Of a stretch of DNA of 64,000 bases, positions 38,450 to 50,171 are shown in pieces. Position 1 is the stretch's first letter. Every line of letters begins with the position of its first letter. This DNA is from Microglena sp. YARC (Eukaryota > Chlorophyta > Chlorophyceae > Chlamydomonadales > Chlamydomonadaceae): the NCBI GenBank assembly GCA_022414725.1, contig CM039462.1:80533137-80597136 (forward strand), given 5' to 3'. The notes beneath the pieces are model-generated. The model was not told the DNA's origin and searched no databases. It was given only the letters and a program-made list of their open reading frames with translations. The position numbers were made by a program, and so were the translations under genes.

Positions 38450-39440
38450 AGGGGGGTATTGAAGGGGGTGCGCTTATCTGATTGTTGTCATGGTGAAGTG
38501 CGTGTCAGAATCTAGCAAATGGGCGACATAAAATGTTTGGCTGAGGCCGGGAGGGACTTCAAAATCTCCGGAACTTCCGTCGAACTGCCAAACTGTCGCC
38601 GAACATCGAACACAACAACAACATTGGATTGGAATTCTGACCATAGCTGGCTTTGGTAAGGTAGTTCGTGCCCAGGAGAAAAGCTGTGCTCCGCTTGCTT
38701 GAAAAAGATATAGTGTTTCAAGATGCTTTCGCAAAGTGGCCTCATGGCTCGTGTCTCCCTTCGAATTGTATTCAGGTTTGTCTTCGTGGCGTGGCTGTGG
38801 TTGGCACTTGCGTTGTACTACTAGACCCTCGCTCGCCCTCGCTTCTTGTTGTAGCCTCCAGGGCAGGGTAGCGCGGGGTAGCGTCGGGCCCTGGCGTCAG
38901 GTAGCGTCCCGGGTAGCCCTTGCGGGTAGCCCCTGCGGGTAGCCTCCCTGATGGCAGCTGCCATGGCAGTTAGGAGCCAGCTTCGCATCCGCGTCACACC
39001 TCCTGCTGATCTGGCACACTTTGCGGTGCGGCACCCTTCGCCTCACTGATCGGACATTGGACAAGTCCAAGGCGCGACGCAAGCAGAGCCTCAGGTCGCT
39101 AGTGACGCGGGAAATTGGCGTCGCGTGACGGCCCATTGTTGTGAGTAGTGACTCAGTGCTCCGTTTCTAGCAACAACGTGCTAACTCGTGACACAGCATA
39201 CACGTGTACAGTGTTGGCACTACAAGTACGCTAAACTATCTGTAAGATACTTTTCGTCTTTATACTGTTGGCTCCCCTTCGGTTTCCTGCTTTTTCCACA
39301 TCCTCTTACGAGAGACCCTTACTCTTTATTATCCGTTACAAACTAGCTCCTGTGGGAGAGTGGCACCAAAATTGAGTATAGCAGACCGAAGCCAGGGTTT
39401 GCAGCAGTTATATACTTATATATGGTCAGGGTTACGTGTT
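38450..39440. other. no confident gene
   Basis: The plus strand has a short frame from ATG at about 38724 to TAG at 38824 with a hydrophobic stretch (RIVFRFVFVAWLWLALALYY), too short to call. The minus strand 38734-38474 has an open frame without start or splice support. GCGGGTAGCCCCTGCGGGTA repeats lie at 38870-38945. Confidence 0.4.
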
Positions 39441-39449
39441 GACCCCTAC

Positions 39450-39800
39450 GACAGCCTGCACTGTGTTTAACAGGTGTTCAGGGTGTTCAAGAAATTAAAC
39501 ACGTGCCCAGGGTGTTTAACACCCACCTTCACATGTCCACATGTTTAAGCACCCTCATGTGGGATGTTTACGGTAGCTAGAGTTTTCAGATACCCCCCCC
39601 CCACCCACCCACCCACCCACCACACACACACACACACACACCAGTCCACCACCCCACCCCACCCCACCCACACATACACGTGTTTAACAACCCCATAATG
39701 GCTTTTGGGTTTGTTACGGGTGTTCAAAGTGTTCAGGGTCTTTAAACATGGGCTCGAGCTGTTATAACACCAAACAAGCAAATTTGAACACCTGGCTGGA
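39450..39800. repeat. degenerate GTGTTTAA/GTGTTCA repeats with C-run and CA tract
   Basis: GGTGTTCAGGGTGTT, GGGTGTTTAACACCC and ACACGTGTTTAAC motifs repeat on both sides of a C-run/(CA)n/CCACCCC tract (39590-39675). No gene. Confidence 0.7.
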
Positions 39801-40046
39801 TCATTAATCCAAAACAATAAGATTCAGTTTATATGGGATGATTGGGGTGTGCTGTTGGATGGGGGTGGGAGAATTATCATCGATTGACGGAGCGGGCGGG
39901 GACATGACATGTATCCTTACACAATACTCAAAGCATTAACTTATTTTTTATGCTGCTAAGGGGACCAACTAGGAATTGGCGACGCTTCAAAACTGAACAC
40001 TAGGAGATACTTCCATCCCACACAAGATTGAGGATTCATACATATG

Positions 40047-40240
40047 GAGGGAACGGCAACTAATATAAGTGTTTTAAAAACTAATATTAACTAATATTAA
40101 CTAATAATATTATAGTGTCACAATAATATTAGATTTTCAAATAAAATCAAAATTCTGGTGATACAGCTCGTCCGACTAATATTATATAATATTATATAAT
40201 ATTATTTATTCACTAATATTATATAACATAGCCGACCCCT
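40047..40240. mobile_element. AT-rich inverted-repeat element, hAT-MITE-like
   Basis: The left end is AGGGAACGGCAACTAATATA. The right end, reverse-complemented, is AGGGGTCGGCTATGTTATAT. The interior repeats CTAATATTA/TAATATTATA. Flanking ACATATGG and AAACATAT share ACATAT, a possible part of an 8-bp target duplication. It has the same end style as 2018-2176 and 3452-3616. Confidence 0.45.
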
Positions 40241-40590
40241 AAACATATGATCATGCATGATCTCCTCCACGACTATTAGCAATCAAATCATTCCTTGCTC
40301 CCAATTTCGTTACAATTCTCATAATTTCTTCAGAATATCAAGGACCGGTACATTCCACAATGCATGCCAGGTAGTGCATCTCATCCTTAACACCCATCAT
40401 ATTTTCATATGACAACACGTGCTCAATTTATCTACGGGAGCTCTAAACACCCCCATCTATCAGTCTCAACCTTCAGATTGTGTGCTTGTAAGCACAGTCT
40501 CGCAATGCAGCTAATATCTTTCTTGCCATTCAACAAGTTGATGTAAGAGGTATACTGGTCGCGCTAGGGCTGCTTCGGTATGGAGGCAGC
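40241..40590. other. no recognisable feature
   Basis: Unique-looking sequence without repeats, exon signals or structural RNA. Confidence 0.5.
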
Positions 40591-40594
40591 GATA

Positions 40595-41028
40595 TGGAAG
40601 TTACCAGGCTGATACGTGAAGGCTGCCAGGCTGTGAAGCAAGGTCGCCGAGGTTCTGAATATCCCGTGTCCGATTATAAGCGTGCGGGATCTGTTGGTCT
40701 CGATGCGCTGGGCGGGATCTGGTAGCCTGCGAAGTGATGTGTACACGCATCTGCACGGAAGCGAAGCAATCCCAGCAATCCCCGGCGTTGGTTTGGGGAT
40801 TGTGCGTGTGTGGGTTCTGGTGGGTACGTGGGTTGGGCGGTGGGCGGGAGCCCCCGGGGTTGCCCATTTTTGTCCGTCTGTACGACCGCCCGCGACCGTC
40901 TGCGTCTGACCGAGCCTGACACGTCAGCCGACGGCCTCGTAACTAACTCGCTTCGGCCACCTGTCGCTCCGTCGCGATAACTCTCGCTAATTGATTGCGT
41001 TGCGGGCGACGCAGCATGGAACTTGTCA
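40595..41028 (+). repeat. dispersed repeat pair: segment related to 13160-13400, then family A
   Basis: 40595-40850 is the inverted counterpart of 13160-13400 (GAAGGCTGCCAGGCTGTGAA, GAGGTTCTGAATATCCCGTG, ATTATAAGCGTGCGGGATCT). 40850-41028 is a family A copy (GGGAGCCCCCGGGGTTGCCC, TGACACGTCAGCCGACGGCC, TAACTAACTCGCTTCGG) ending GGCGACGCAGCATGG. The two parts are adjacent at both loci, so they may form one longer element. Confidence 0.8.
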
Positions 41029-41312
41029 GGTGCAATTGACGACAATTTCCCCAGAAGTCTCGGAATTTCAGGCCAAATCTGAGGTGCAAACTACGAACGA
41101 CGAATTGTTGCAAAAAAAGGATTCCCAAGTGATCCCGCTGAATTGCTATAAGTTTGTTAGTTGCTCCACATGCCTTGCGACGTAGAAAGAAAGAAAGATA
41201 AACGCCTAGTTGGCGTGGCTTTAGGAATAGGGCTCTGGCTACTGCGCCCATTGAAGAGCAAGTCGCACGGAAGAGCAAGCCGCACCGAAAAGAAAAGAAA
41301 AGAAAGCCGGCA

Positions 41313-42695
41313 CGTAGTGGCCGAGGAAGATTAGCTTCCAGGGGGGGGGGGGGGGGGCGAGGAGGCTTCGCCGTTAATGAAAAGCAGGAAACAGGAGATA
41401 TGCCACAAGCCAACTGTCTGCCAACGGTGCAAGTGCCACGTGTTGAGTGGGGTTTAGGAGATAACGCTGGCAATGTCCGAAACCAGTTGACCGGCAAGAC
41501 CTGGGCACGAGCGAATTTATGAACTTCTACGTGCCGAATGGCGCATGCTACTGGAGGCGCATGCGCTTGATAAGTGGGGGAGCGAGGGGGAAATAGTAGC
41601 AACAACCTATGAACTTGCACAATCATTCGTGCAGAATCATTTCTGTCTGAGTTGCTCTAGCCTCGTTCAATGGTGGAGGTGCTGGAGCCTCATTTCCAGC
41701 TTCGGTCTTTCATCGAAATTTCAGCTGCCGCATGGCGCATCGTAGCAGCAGGGGCAGGTGCTTGGGGAGATACTCGCAACACCTAGTAATTCGACAATTA
41801 TTCCAATCATGCGAACACCTTGCTTCGTGCCTAGCAAACTTCTGGTGCTTAACCCTTCTTCAATGGCGGAGTTGATGGAGCCTGTAACCCACCTCGATCC
41901 CATGAGCTGGTGCTGGTGCGGTCTTGGCCTTCTTCTATCCATGCGAGCTGCAGGCGCAGGCGCTACAGAAGTAGGAAACGAGTGAAGAGATACTCGCAAC
42001 AAAATCTCACGACTTCATTATTTCTGAAACAATAAGCGTCCTCAGTCTCGTTTGTTCCCGAGTAAAACCCTGCAGTTACGTCTCTTTCATCAATGGCGAG
42101 GCAATCTATACAGCCTCGTCCAGTGTTTTCATGAAGCATGCAGGTTGTTGTGGGACGTCTCGAGGCTGAGAGGTTGCGCCTATCTCTCTCCTCGCTCATC
42201 ATTTCACCATGCGCCAGGTCCTGCTCCTTCAGATCTTCTTTTACCGGTTAATTCGTAGGTACTGCATAGCGCATGCGAATTGCAGACGCAGACACTAGAA
42301 AAGTACGGAGCGAGCAAAATTATTCGCAACAAAATATCCAGACTTCATCTTCTCTGGAAACTAATGCGTCCAGTCTCGTGTTGTTCGTGTGTTATCCTAC
42401 TGTAACGACTGTGTCAAATATGGATAGGCTTCCTTATCAGCCTCGTTTAGATTGGTCTCCGACCTCGCTAATCACTTCCTGCGTTTGCGCCTGCGTCTAT
42501 ATCTACCCATGCGCCATTCCTTCTTGCCGGTCAAATGGTTTCGGACTATGCCAGCGTCATCTAGTAACACCTGGTTGTGAACTCGTGGCCATTTAAACAC
42601 GTGGCAGTTTCTTGACAGGAAGGATGCTATACCCTCGATTCGAGAAGGAAAAGGAAAAAAAAGAGTGACAAAGAGTAAAGTAAAAAAAGACAGGC
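41313..42695. mobile_element. inverted-repeat element, duplicate 1 (uninterrupted)
   Basis: A unit starting CGGCACGTAGTGGCCGAGGA and then a G run carries a ~1.17-kb body (41433-42606) with imperfect terminal inverted repeats. The left arm has TGCCACGTGTT, ACGCTGGCAATGTCCGAAAC and GTTGACCGGCAAG. The right arm, reversed, has TGCCACGTGTT, ACGCTGGCATAGTCCGAAAC and TTGACCGGCAAG. Inside, a ~250-bp subrepeat occurs about four times (GCGCATGC, GAGCGAG, ACTCGCAACAA and an ATCAATGGCG-like segment). The whole unit is duplicated next door (42700-51070), where two other elements have inserted. No coding frame is supported. Confidence 0.75.
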
Positions 42696-42720
42696 GGCAC
42701 GTAGTGGCCGAGGAAGATTA

Positions 42721-43509
42721 GGGCGTGTTTCCAGTGGACCAAATAGTTCAACTGTGGGCGCCAGCGTGGCACGAGTGTTTCCAGTGGGCACAGTTCAACT
42801 TCAACAGTTCAACTTTTCGCCGATGTGGCACGCCAGGTGGGCAGCCACGTCAGGGTTTGTCCGTCGTCCTCCCCCCTCAACAGTTCAACTGTTGAGCAAT
42901 CCCGAACACCCCCCCCCCCCCCCCTGTTCGGGATTGCTCAACAGTTCAACTATTTTGGGGGGAGGGCGATGGACAATTTCGAGGGAGGGCGTTGGACAAA
43001 ATCACAAAAGTGATACAGCAGCGAGCATCTTCGCAGAATCTCCCCGAGATCTGTCAACACGCCCCGAGTTGCGAGTAATTGGGAGCCAATTTCAAGTTGG
43101 ATGGGCGAAGACATGAAAGAAAGGCGGGAATTAACCAGTTCGACTAATGATAGCGAGAGCCACAGATTCGACCGAAATCTCAATCTGTCCACCCGATCCA
43201 TTCGACCGGACGGAGCAAAGGCAGAAGCGGCAGCGGCAGGAGGAGCAAGAGAACAGATGGAAGTGAAGAGCGCAGCGAAATAATACACTGGCGGTGGTAA
43301 GCGGTGGATGCGGTGATTTGAGGAAACTTCGAGCAAGCTGCATGCACTTGCAGCGAGGGGGGCAGGGGACCAGAACGCGCTCGAGGGGCAGCCGTGATGG
43401 CAATGCACTTCTTGAGGTTTTAGGGCCCAGCTCAGCACTCGAACTTGAACTGTAGGGTTGAGTGGTCTACTATACACAGTTGAACTGTTGGTCCACTGGA
43501 AACACGCCC
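42721..43509. mobile_element. 789-bp PIF/Harbinger-like MITE with TTA target duplication
   Basis: Ends GGGCGTGTTTCCAGTGGACC at the left and its reverse complement at the right, flanked by TTA on both sides (42718-42720, 43510-43512). The paralogous site at 41331-41333 has a single TTA and no insert, so both boundaries are certain. A 3-bp TTA/TWA duplication and GGGC..GTTT termini are typical of PIF/Harbinger (family knowledge). The interior is rich in CAGTTCAACTGTTGA palindromes and a C run. No transposase. Confidence 0.9.
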
Positions 43510-43512
43510 TTA

Positions 43513-43949
43513 GCTTTCAGGAGGGGGGGGGGGGGGGGGGCGCGAGGGGGCTTGGCCGTTATTGAAAAGCAGGAAACAGGAGATATGCCACAAGCCAACT
43601 GTCTGCCAACGGTGCAAGTGCCACGTGTTGAGTGGGGTTTAGGAGATAACGCTGGCAATGTCCGAAACCAGTTGACCGGCAAGACCTGGGCACGAGCGAA
43701 TTTATGAACTTCTACGCATGGCGCATGCTACTGGAGGCGCATGCGCTTGATAAGTGGGGGAGCGAGGGGGAAATAGTAGCAACAACCTATGAACTTGCAC
43801 AATCATTCGGGCAGAATGATTACTGTCTGAGTTGCTCTAGCCTCGTTTATTGGTGGAGGTGCTGGAGCCTCAGTTCCAGCCTCGGTCTTTCATCAAAATT
43901 TCAGCTGCCGCATGGCGCATCGTAGCAGCAGGCGCAGGTGCTTGGGGAG
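43513..43949. repeat. inverted-repeat element, duplicate 2, left part
   Basis: Near-identical to 41334-41769 (G run, AAAGCAGGAAACAGGAGATA, then the TIR and first subrepeat). It is interrupted at GGGAG by the LTR element and resumes at 50172. Confidence 0.9.
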
Positions 43950-44241
43950 TGTCAACGGAGTGTTGAAAAGGTCGTAGAGCAATGAGTCTGGGGAGGCACT
44001 CTAGAAAGAGAAATGGGACATTACAGCAGAGAGAGCGTAGCTATAAATACACTCTGTCAAGGGTATAGTTATACGTAAACCCTGAGTATAGCTGGAAGGA
44101 ATGGTGAGCACACTCTGTGGTACAGCAGAGTTTGACGCAACTTCCTGGAAGGTATCAGAACACCTAGAAGGTTCCCGTACACCCCGCATACTCCGGAACT
44201 ATTCTGTCAGCGAGACATCTACTACCGGCGATCTGCTGACA
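43950..44241 (-). repeat. left (3') LTR
   Basis: Begins TG and ends CA. It differs from the right LTR by one indel (GAGCAATG versus GAGGCAATG) and one substitution near the end (GCGAGACAT versus GCCAGACAT). Confidence 0.93.
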
Positions 44242-45339
44242 CTCCACCTATGTAGCAGCTGACTGAAAAGTTTAAATCTAAAATAATAAGAATAAGCTCA
44301 TAGAAATAAAGCTTGAGGCAGGTCTACAAATATCCATCATCCAACGACTACTCAACTCTGTACATAGCCACATCCTTGATCCAAGGATGTCGATATATCT
44401 ATGTGGCTGCAGTTTCTGCTGAGGTGTAAAATTCTTACCGCTGAAAGTAATAAGGGGAAAGTAAAATATTATGTGAGGACAGCACATAATATAATCCAAC
44501 CTTCAAGTTAATACTTGTAGTACTAAGCATTCGGACATTTAATATAAACATAGAAGCTAGATTATTCATATCACTTCTGACATTTCTGTAAAAGATGGTA
44601 TGAAGAATAAGTCACCACAATCATATCGAAATGTCTGATAAGCATACAACTTATGTTTAAGTCACTGTAAATTTCATCCACTGAAATAAAACTTGATGGG
44701 AAAAAATCCTTCACCTTAGATACTACTCTTAGCATAGCATCCATGACTAGGCTGGGATGAAACAAAACCATGTGAAACTGGTTTCTTACTCAATGATTTA
44801 AGTAAGAAGATTTATGAAAGTTAATTATCATAAATCCCCAACTACGTCACTAACCAAGTGGAATGAACCTACTGACATACACCTGGAAGAGTATAGGTGT
44901 ATGGAGGTACATCTGCAAGTACTACCGCAAGTACATCTGAAAGTACAACTGCAAAATACCCAGCATAGGGTTTCACAATTTCACTGAAAAATACAAAGTG
45001 AAACTGAACTAGGAACTGACTACCAATCTCCACCTAACTCACTAATCGCCTGAGGTGGCTAGTGAATTCAACAAAGTGAAGCATACAGAAATAGCTAATC
45101 TATGATAAGCTCCACCTAATTAACCATCTGCCTATGGAACCAAGTGTCAGAAAACCATAAAATTGCTTTAAGGGTGGTCTGAGTAAATTTCCACCTTCCA
45201 CCGAAACCAATGACCACTTAAGACTTAACCAAGGAAAGATATAAGACACTACTAAGAAAGCGCAAAGCAAACCAAAGCATGACTCTAACCAAACCAAAGT
45301 AGCCAGTGTTCATAAAATAGGACAACCTTAAAATAGGTC

Positions 45340-45440
45340 ACCCTACCATGCATCTTGACATGGTCCCATAAAGGTCCTGGAGCAAATCCCTTGGTAAAGG
45401 GAGTAGCCTTGTCCTCCTTGATGTTGATGTACACCACCTT
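45340..45440 (-). pseudogene. Ty1/copia RNase H C-terminal remnant
   Basis: The minus strand reads VKVVYINIKEDKATPFTKGF then APGPLWDHVKMHG, matching the copia RNase H end (V.YINTKDN.AD.FTK.L). The catalytic Asp that is usual in KDN.AD is replaced (DKAT). The RNase H body and RT are not recognisable upstream. Confidence 0.8.
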
Positions 45441-45479
45441 CACTCTCCCAACATACACCAAGCAGGCAAGCACGTCACT

Positions 45480-48400
45480 TTATCACATACCAACACTTCA
45501 CATAACGGTGTATAATACCAATATGCATAGCGTTAGACCCCAGCTTGTAGTTCTCTACCGAGGAAAGTGTACCTTACCCGGCTCGCTGTATTGTGCCTGT
45601 CAACCTTGGTCAACCCTAAGTGGCTGAAACCACATCACTTCTTTGCAGACAAAAACAATTTCCAGAAGCAAGTGCAACCACTCTAGACTAAAAGCGTCTC
45701 GCATGTTTGCACTTACCCAAGTATCATCACACAAGACAGCGGTATCAAACGTATGTCGACAATGAGAGACAATGGGCATAGGCACAGCGCACATGCTTCA
45801 CCACTAGCAACATGCATGGGAACACTGAGATGTGAGGCATTCAGAGATGCAACACTCCTTTCAAAACATACAGCACAAAAATTGACAGTAAAGCCAAAAC
45901 AAAACTCAGATCAGACCATAGAAGCCCTTATTACAATCATGGTATAATGATTTCACAATAATGTGCAATCACTTGAGCGTATACTTTCAAACAAGAGAGA
46001 GTAATAGCACCATACAAGATCAATAAGATCAATGCATGCCTTGAACTGACTGACGTAACACATTTGCTTTTACCATCTAAGGTAACGAACTAAGCACAAT
46101 AAAACAGCTCTAACTATTTAACTTCAACATACACGACATGAGCCGTCACGTCCAAGTTAAGGAATGTATGAGCAGCACTAAAGGTGAGCAGCACATTACC
46201 ATGCAGTTACTCCCAGTAGAAGAGTTGAGCTTGCAGATACTTCTTCACTGAAAATGGTGCACATCTCACACAAAGTTGGTGACACGAGCGCTAGTGCCTC
46301 CAGTGGGGTGCATCCAGCTGCTGCAAATACATGCAAGTACCGCTGCGACGCAAAACCAGACATGCACCTACTCATGGGTGACTCCCATGTGACAGTCAGG
46401 TTGGGACAGCCTAGTATATCAAATCCAAATTTATGTTTAACCAAATCTCCACCTAATTCACTGAACACAACTTCAATGAGTGTGATTATGTGAATTGAAT
46501 TATGAGAAAAGGTCATCATAACATCAGTCTATCACCCAGGCTGCAACCATCCCCAAAAAATCACTTGAGATGAAAATGCCTTGAACGGCTCTACAACCAA
46601 CACTAGTACATCTAACACATGTACAACCAACAACCAAGAAGGAACATATTCCACAAATAATCTTTATCAGGTGGGGTATCGCACCTGAATGAAACCTCAC
46701 ACTCACATGCACTCACTGGAACACATGTACAAGCACATCAGAAACTTGTAACGCATAAGCAACACTTGATTTTCTCCACCTGTCTTGATAGTCCCATCGT
46801 AGAAGTAAGGGTTTGACACCTGGAACTCAGATACACCTTACTTGAGGAACATCAAGAGCATCGACAAGTGAAGCCGGTAAGAACTTGTGTGTTATACAAG
46901 CCAAACATGTCCAAAGACGAGAGACAATTATAATTCACACAATTCGAGGTTGTAGGTGTGTACATGAGGTTGTAGCCCTCAACAAATACACAACTCATGC
47001 AACCAACCATGAGACCTCCATCAACCAAGACAGTCACAAGTGACACCTACACAAACAACACATCCAAGGAACCACACTACATCATGAGTTCACACAACAA
47101 TGCATTTCAACTATGTATCCCAACCATGCATTTCAACATGGCTGTGCTAAGGTTGTTGTGTGAAGGTTGCGCAAACAAGCATTCAACCATACATCCACCA
47201 TGCAATTTAACATGCAATCCAACTATGCATTCAACCATGCATGCTGGCGTATGCATCCAACCAATCCAGAACATGAGCAAGTCAATCCAGTCAAGAGCTC
47301 TCAGCAGCAACAAAATCGCAGTAAGTAAGAACAAGCCAACCGAGCAAACCTAAGCAGATCGACTAGGTAGTCTCGCAGTCGACAGTTAAGTCGAAGGCAA
47401 GAGGCAGATCAAGAGCAAAGGGAATCGCCGGTCGCAGGAAGCAAACTAAGTTGCAACAGTTTGGAACTGCTGTGCAAGAACTCTACCTGCCCGCATGCAA
47501 CACGCCAACGCTACAAGTCCGCATGCATCCGCTTTAATCGTGAAACGGGCAACATGAGCTTCAACAAGGTAGCACGGACAGAAAAACCGGAACGGAACCG
47601 AAAGAGAACGAAGAAAGAGAGCTTGGCAAACAAAACCAGCGAGAAAAACAGAAGAGGAAGAATAAGGAATAGAGACGTCTTCACCTTGAGCGGCTATCCG
47701 AGCACTCCTGCGGAGGCCTAAAGCCGCAGGAGGTGCTAAGGGGAGATGGTCATAAACAGCCGAACAAAGCGGCGAATAAAGAGCAGAAGATTGTCAACGC
47801 TCCATACAAATTCGGAGACAAGCTAAGATCGCTTTCCCCAGGAGCCCCCAGTACATTTGCTGTACAGGGGCCCCGGCAGGCAACAATCCGGCAGGCTGTC
47901 CCAGCCCGGAGCATCCATACCCGTGCTGAAACTTTCAACAGACTGCACAGGTTCTATAGACCTGGCCTCCCCGTACCCACCCATTCGTTTTGCTACAGCA
48001 CCTAGCTCATCAGAGTCTAAAGATGAAGGCATGATAGGTAGTGGGCCGGCTAGAGGCTGAACTACATCCGATTCGAACAGCGGATTATCAAGCACTGTAA
48101 AGTCAGCCCTAGAACCACCAACACCCGCTAAGCTACCGGAATGGAGGCGCGGAGGACTACTAGCGTCGGACCTTCGCGCTGAATGAATTGTGAACGGCAT
48201 TTACACAGTACCAAGCTCCTCTACCTCACTACGATAAGCACGATAGCACCAGGTCTGGTCCTGAGGACCATGTTTACTACCTGGCCTATCTACAACTACC
48301 AGGGGAGGGGATACCTGTAGGGCGTCGTCCTCGTCTAAGTCAGAATCACTGTTGACAGCAGTGTCTGCTCCACCTATCAAAGGACTCCCTTCATATACCA

Positions 48401-48840
48401 AGTGCCCAGGCGCAGGAGTTTGTACAAATTCCTCATAGTAAACGCAGTCACGCAAAACTACCACCTGGCGCATTGCCGGTACCCAAACATTCTAACCCTT
48501 GCTCACATCACTATAGCCCCAAGAACCGCCCCTCTTCAGACCTCGGGCCTAGCTTACTCCGCCTTTGCCATACACTTAGTGTGACATAGCATGTTGAAAA
48601 CAACAAGACAAAGTAAAGACACATCTAGGTAACACCAAAGAATAATTTCAAGAGGGGTACCGCCTCTTGACATAATTTATTCTTCTAATCAGGTCACCAC
48701 AAAACTCGTATAGTCCTCTCCCTTCTCAAGCACGTATCATTTGCCATTGCGAATCTACTGAACCAGACTTAGCTTGGCTTCGTAGAAAGCGAAGGAGAGC
48801 ACGTAGTTCCTAGAAGACCTCGGTTATGCACCAGCTGCAT
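45480..48840. other. middle of the LTR element, no intact domain recognised
   Basis: On the minus strand 48473-48201 (acidic, SDSDLDEDDALQ) and 48200-47823 (Ser/Pro/Gly-rich) are open and could be the linker before RT, as in other copia polyproteins. 45.5-47.7 kb shows only short frames, ACCATGCA(A/T)TTCAAC repeats (47120-47240) and no YVDD or integrase motif. Confidence 0.5.
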
Positions 48841-48845
48841 ACAAG

Positions 48846-49912
48846 CTATTCTTCTGGAGTGCGAGTAGGAGGAGAGGGAGAAGCGGCGCAGGGGCGCCAG
48901 ACTTGGGACGTAGTAGAAACGTGGCAGCGAGGTGGTCGGCCTTCCCGTAGTGGGTGCACGTGAGTGCAGCCCGACCTGCTACAGGAAACCTCCACCTCGA
49001 CCACCGCGGTCGCTATTACATCCAGCTCCTCTTCCTCAGCCATCGCGGCCGCGTCCACCAGATGTGGGAGGGGGTACATGCATACATGTAAACGGGTGAG
49101 GGAGTTATAGCATTTGAATGGTGGATGCGAAGCGTGGTCAATGGGCAATCCCATGTTAAAGATGATCCTAATGACTACCTCGTGGTACATGAGCTCGGTA
49201 GCTTTCACCATCAAGTTATGCGCACGCAAAGGAGCAAAGCGCTCATGAACTGCGTCTAGAATCATACGGGACAAATCATCATACTCGGAGATGTAATCCT
49301 CAACACTAGCTAGTTCCTGGATCAAAAGATCTACATCCGAATCTTCGAGAATCAGGGGCGAATCAGGGGCAACGCAAGTCCGGCAGGGTCGCGTAAAATC
49401 TAAGTCACAGTCACCAGAGAAGCTTTCGACCTATTCGCATCAGCATCATCAAGGGCATACGCCTCCGACTCACCGGGTTGGGGGCAACCCTGCTGTCCGG
49501 GAGGAGCAGCAGTGTTACCCCCGGCTCCAGCTCGATTGCCAGAGCTTTCCCTTGCCCTCCACCTGGAGGACGCGACAGCGTGGCAGCACGGTGAGATGCT
49601 GCAGGAAGCAGCTCCTCAATCCAGTCGTGGTCAGCTCTTGAGCAGCTGGATCAGGTGCGCCAGAGCGTCTGGATGGGTTCACATACTCAAGAGTCCTCAC
49701 AGACGCTTTGTAAAGCCAGCGTCAAAGAGATCTCGCATCCATGTGCGCCAGATGGCGACATTGAAGCGAGTCAGCCTCTCGATATGAGAAAACTGGATAC
49801 TACCAGACCTCATTGTGGATCCCCGCGTCCCCGCGGATCCCGCGCACAGTGGTGCAGCGCCAAGGTGGGACGATAACCTGTCAACGGAGTGTTGAAAAGG
49901 TCGTAGAGGCAA
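48846..49912 (-). pseudogene. copia gag-like remnant, frame-broken
   Basis: From the right: HIERLTRFNVAIWRTWMRDL, like the N-terminal copia Gag motif (L.G.NF..W...M.DL), stops after FTKRL. A second frame continues with EYVNPSRRSGAPDP. A third (49325-48846) has SVEDYISEYDDLSRMILDAV and MYHEVVIRIIFNMGLPIDHA, as in the Gag polyprotein UBN2-type domain, then an acidic stretch and a Cys/His-rich end. At least two frame changes separate them. Confidence 0.6.
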
Positions 49913-50171
49913 TGAGTCTGGGGAGGCACTCTAGAAAGAGAAATGGGACATTACAGCAGAGAGAGCGTAGCTATAAATACACTCTGTCAAGGGTATAGTT
50001 ATACGTAAACCCTGAGTATAGCTGGAAGGAATGGTGAGCACACTCTGTGGTACAGCAGAGTTTGACGCAACTTCCTGGAAGGTATCAGAACACCTAGAAG
50101 GTTCCCGTACACCCCGCATACTCCGGAACTATTCTGTCAGCCAGACATCTACTACCGGCGATCTGCTGACA
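49879..50171 (-). repeat. right (5') LTR
   Basis: Same sequence as 43950-44241 with two differences. It is followed immediately by the target duplication GGGAG and resumption of the host repeat at GATACTCGCAACACC. Confidence 0.93.

Larger units (their letters stand above)
43950..50171 (-). mobile_element. 6.2-kb copia-type LTR element, recent but coding-defective
   Basis: Two 292/293-bp LTRs (43950-44241 and 49879-50171) start TGTCAACGGAGTGTTG, end GATCTGCTGACA and differ at about two positions. The element is flanked by a 5-bp duplication GGGAG (43945-43949, 50172-50176). On the minus strand a polypurine AGGTGGAG precedes the left LTR, and GGTTATCGTCCC, a primer-site-like start, follows the right LTR. 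Coding remains are a gag-like region near the right end and an RNase H tail near the left end. Integrase and reverse transcriptase are not visible in the 45.5-47.7-kb middle. It therefore probably moved using proteins from a related element. Confidence 0.9.

Noticed and set aside
49512..49876. Plus-strand frames near the right end of the LTR element
   Set aside because: They oppose the recognisable gag remnant on the minus strand.
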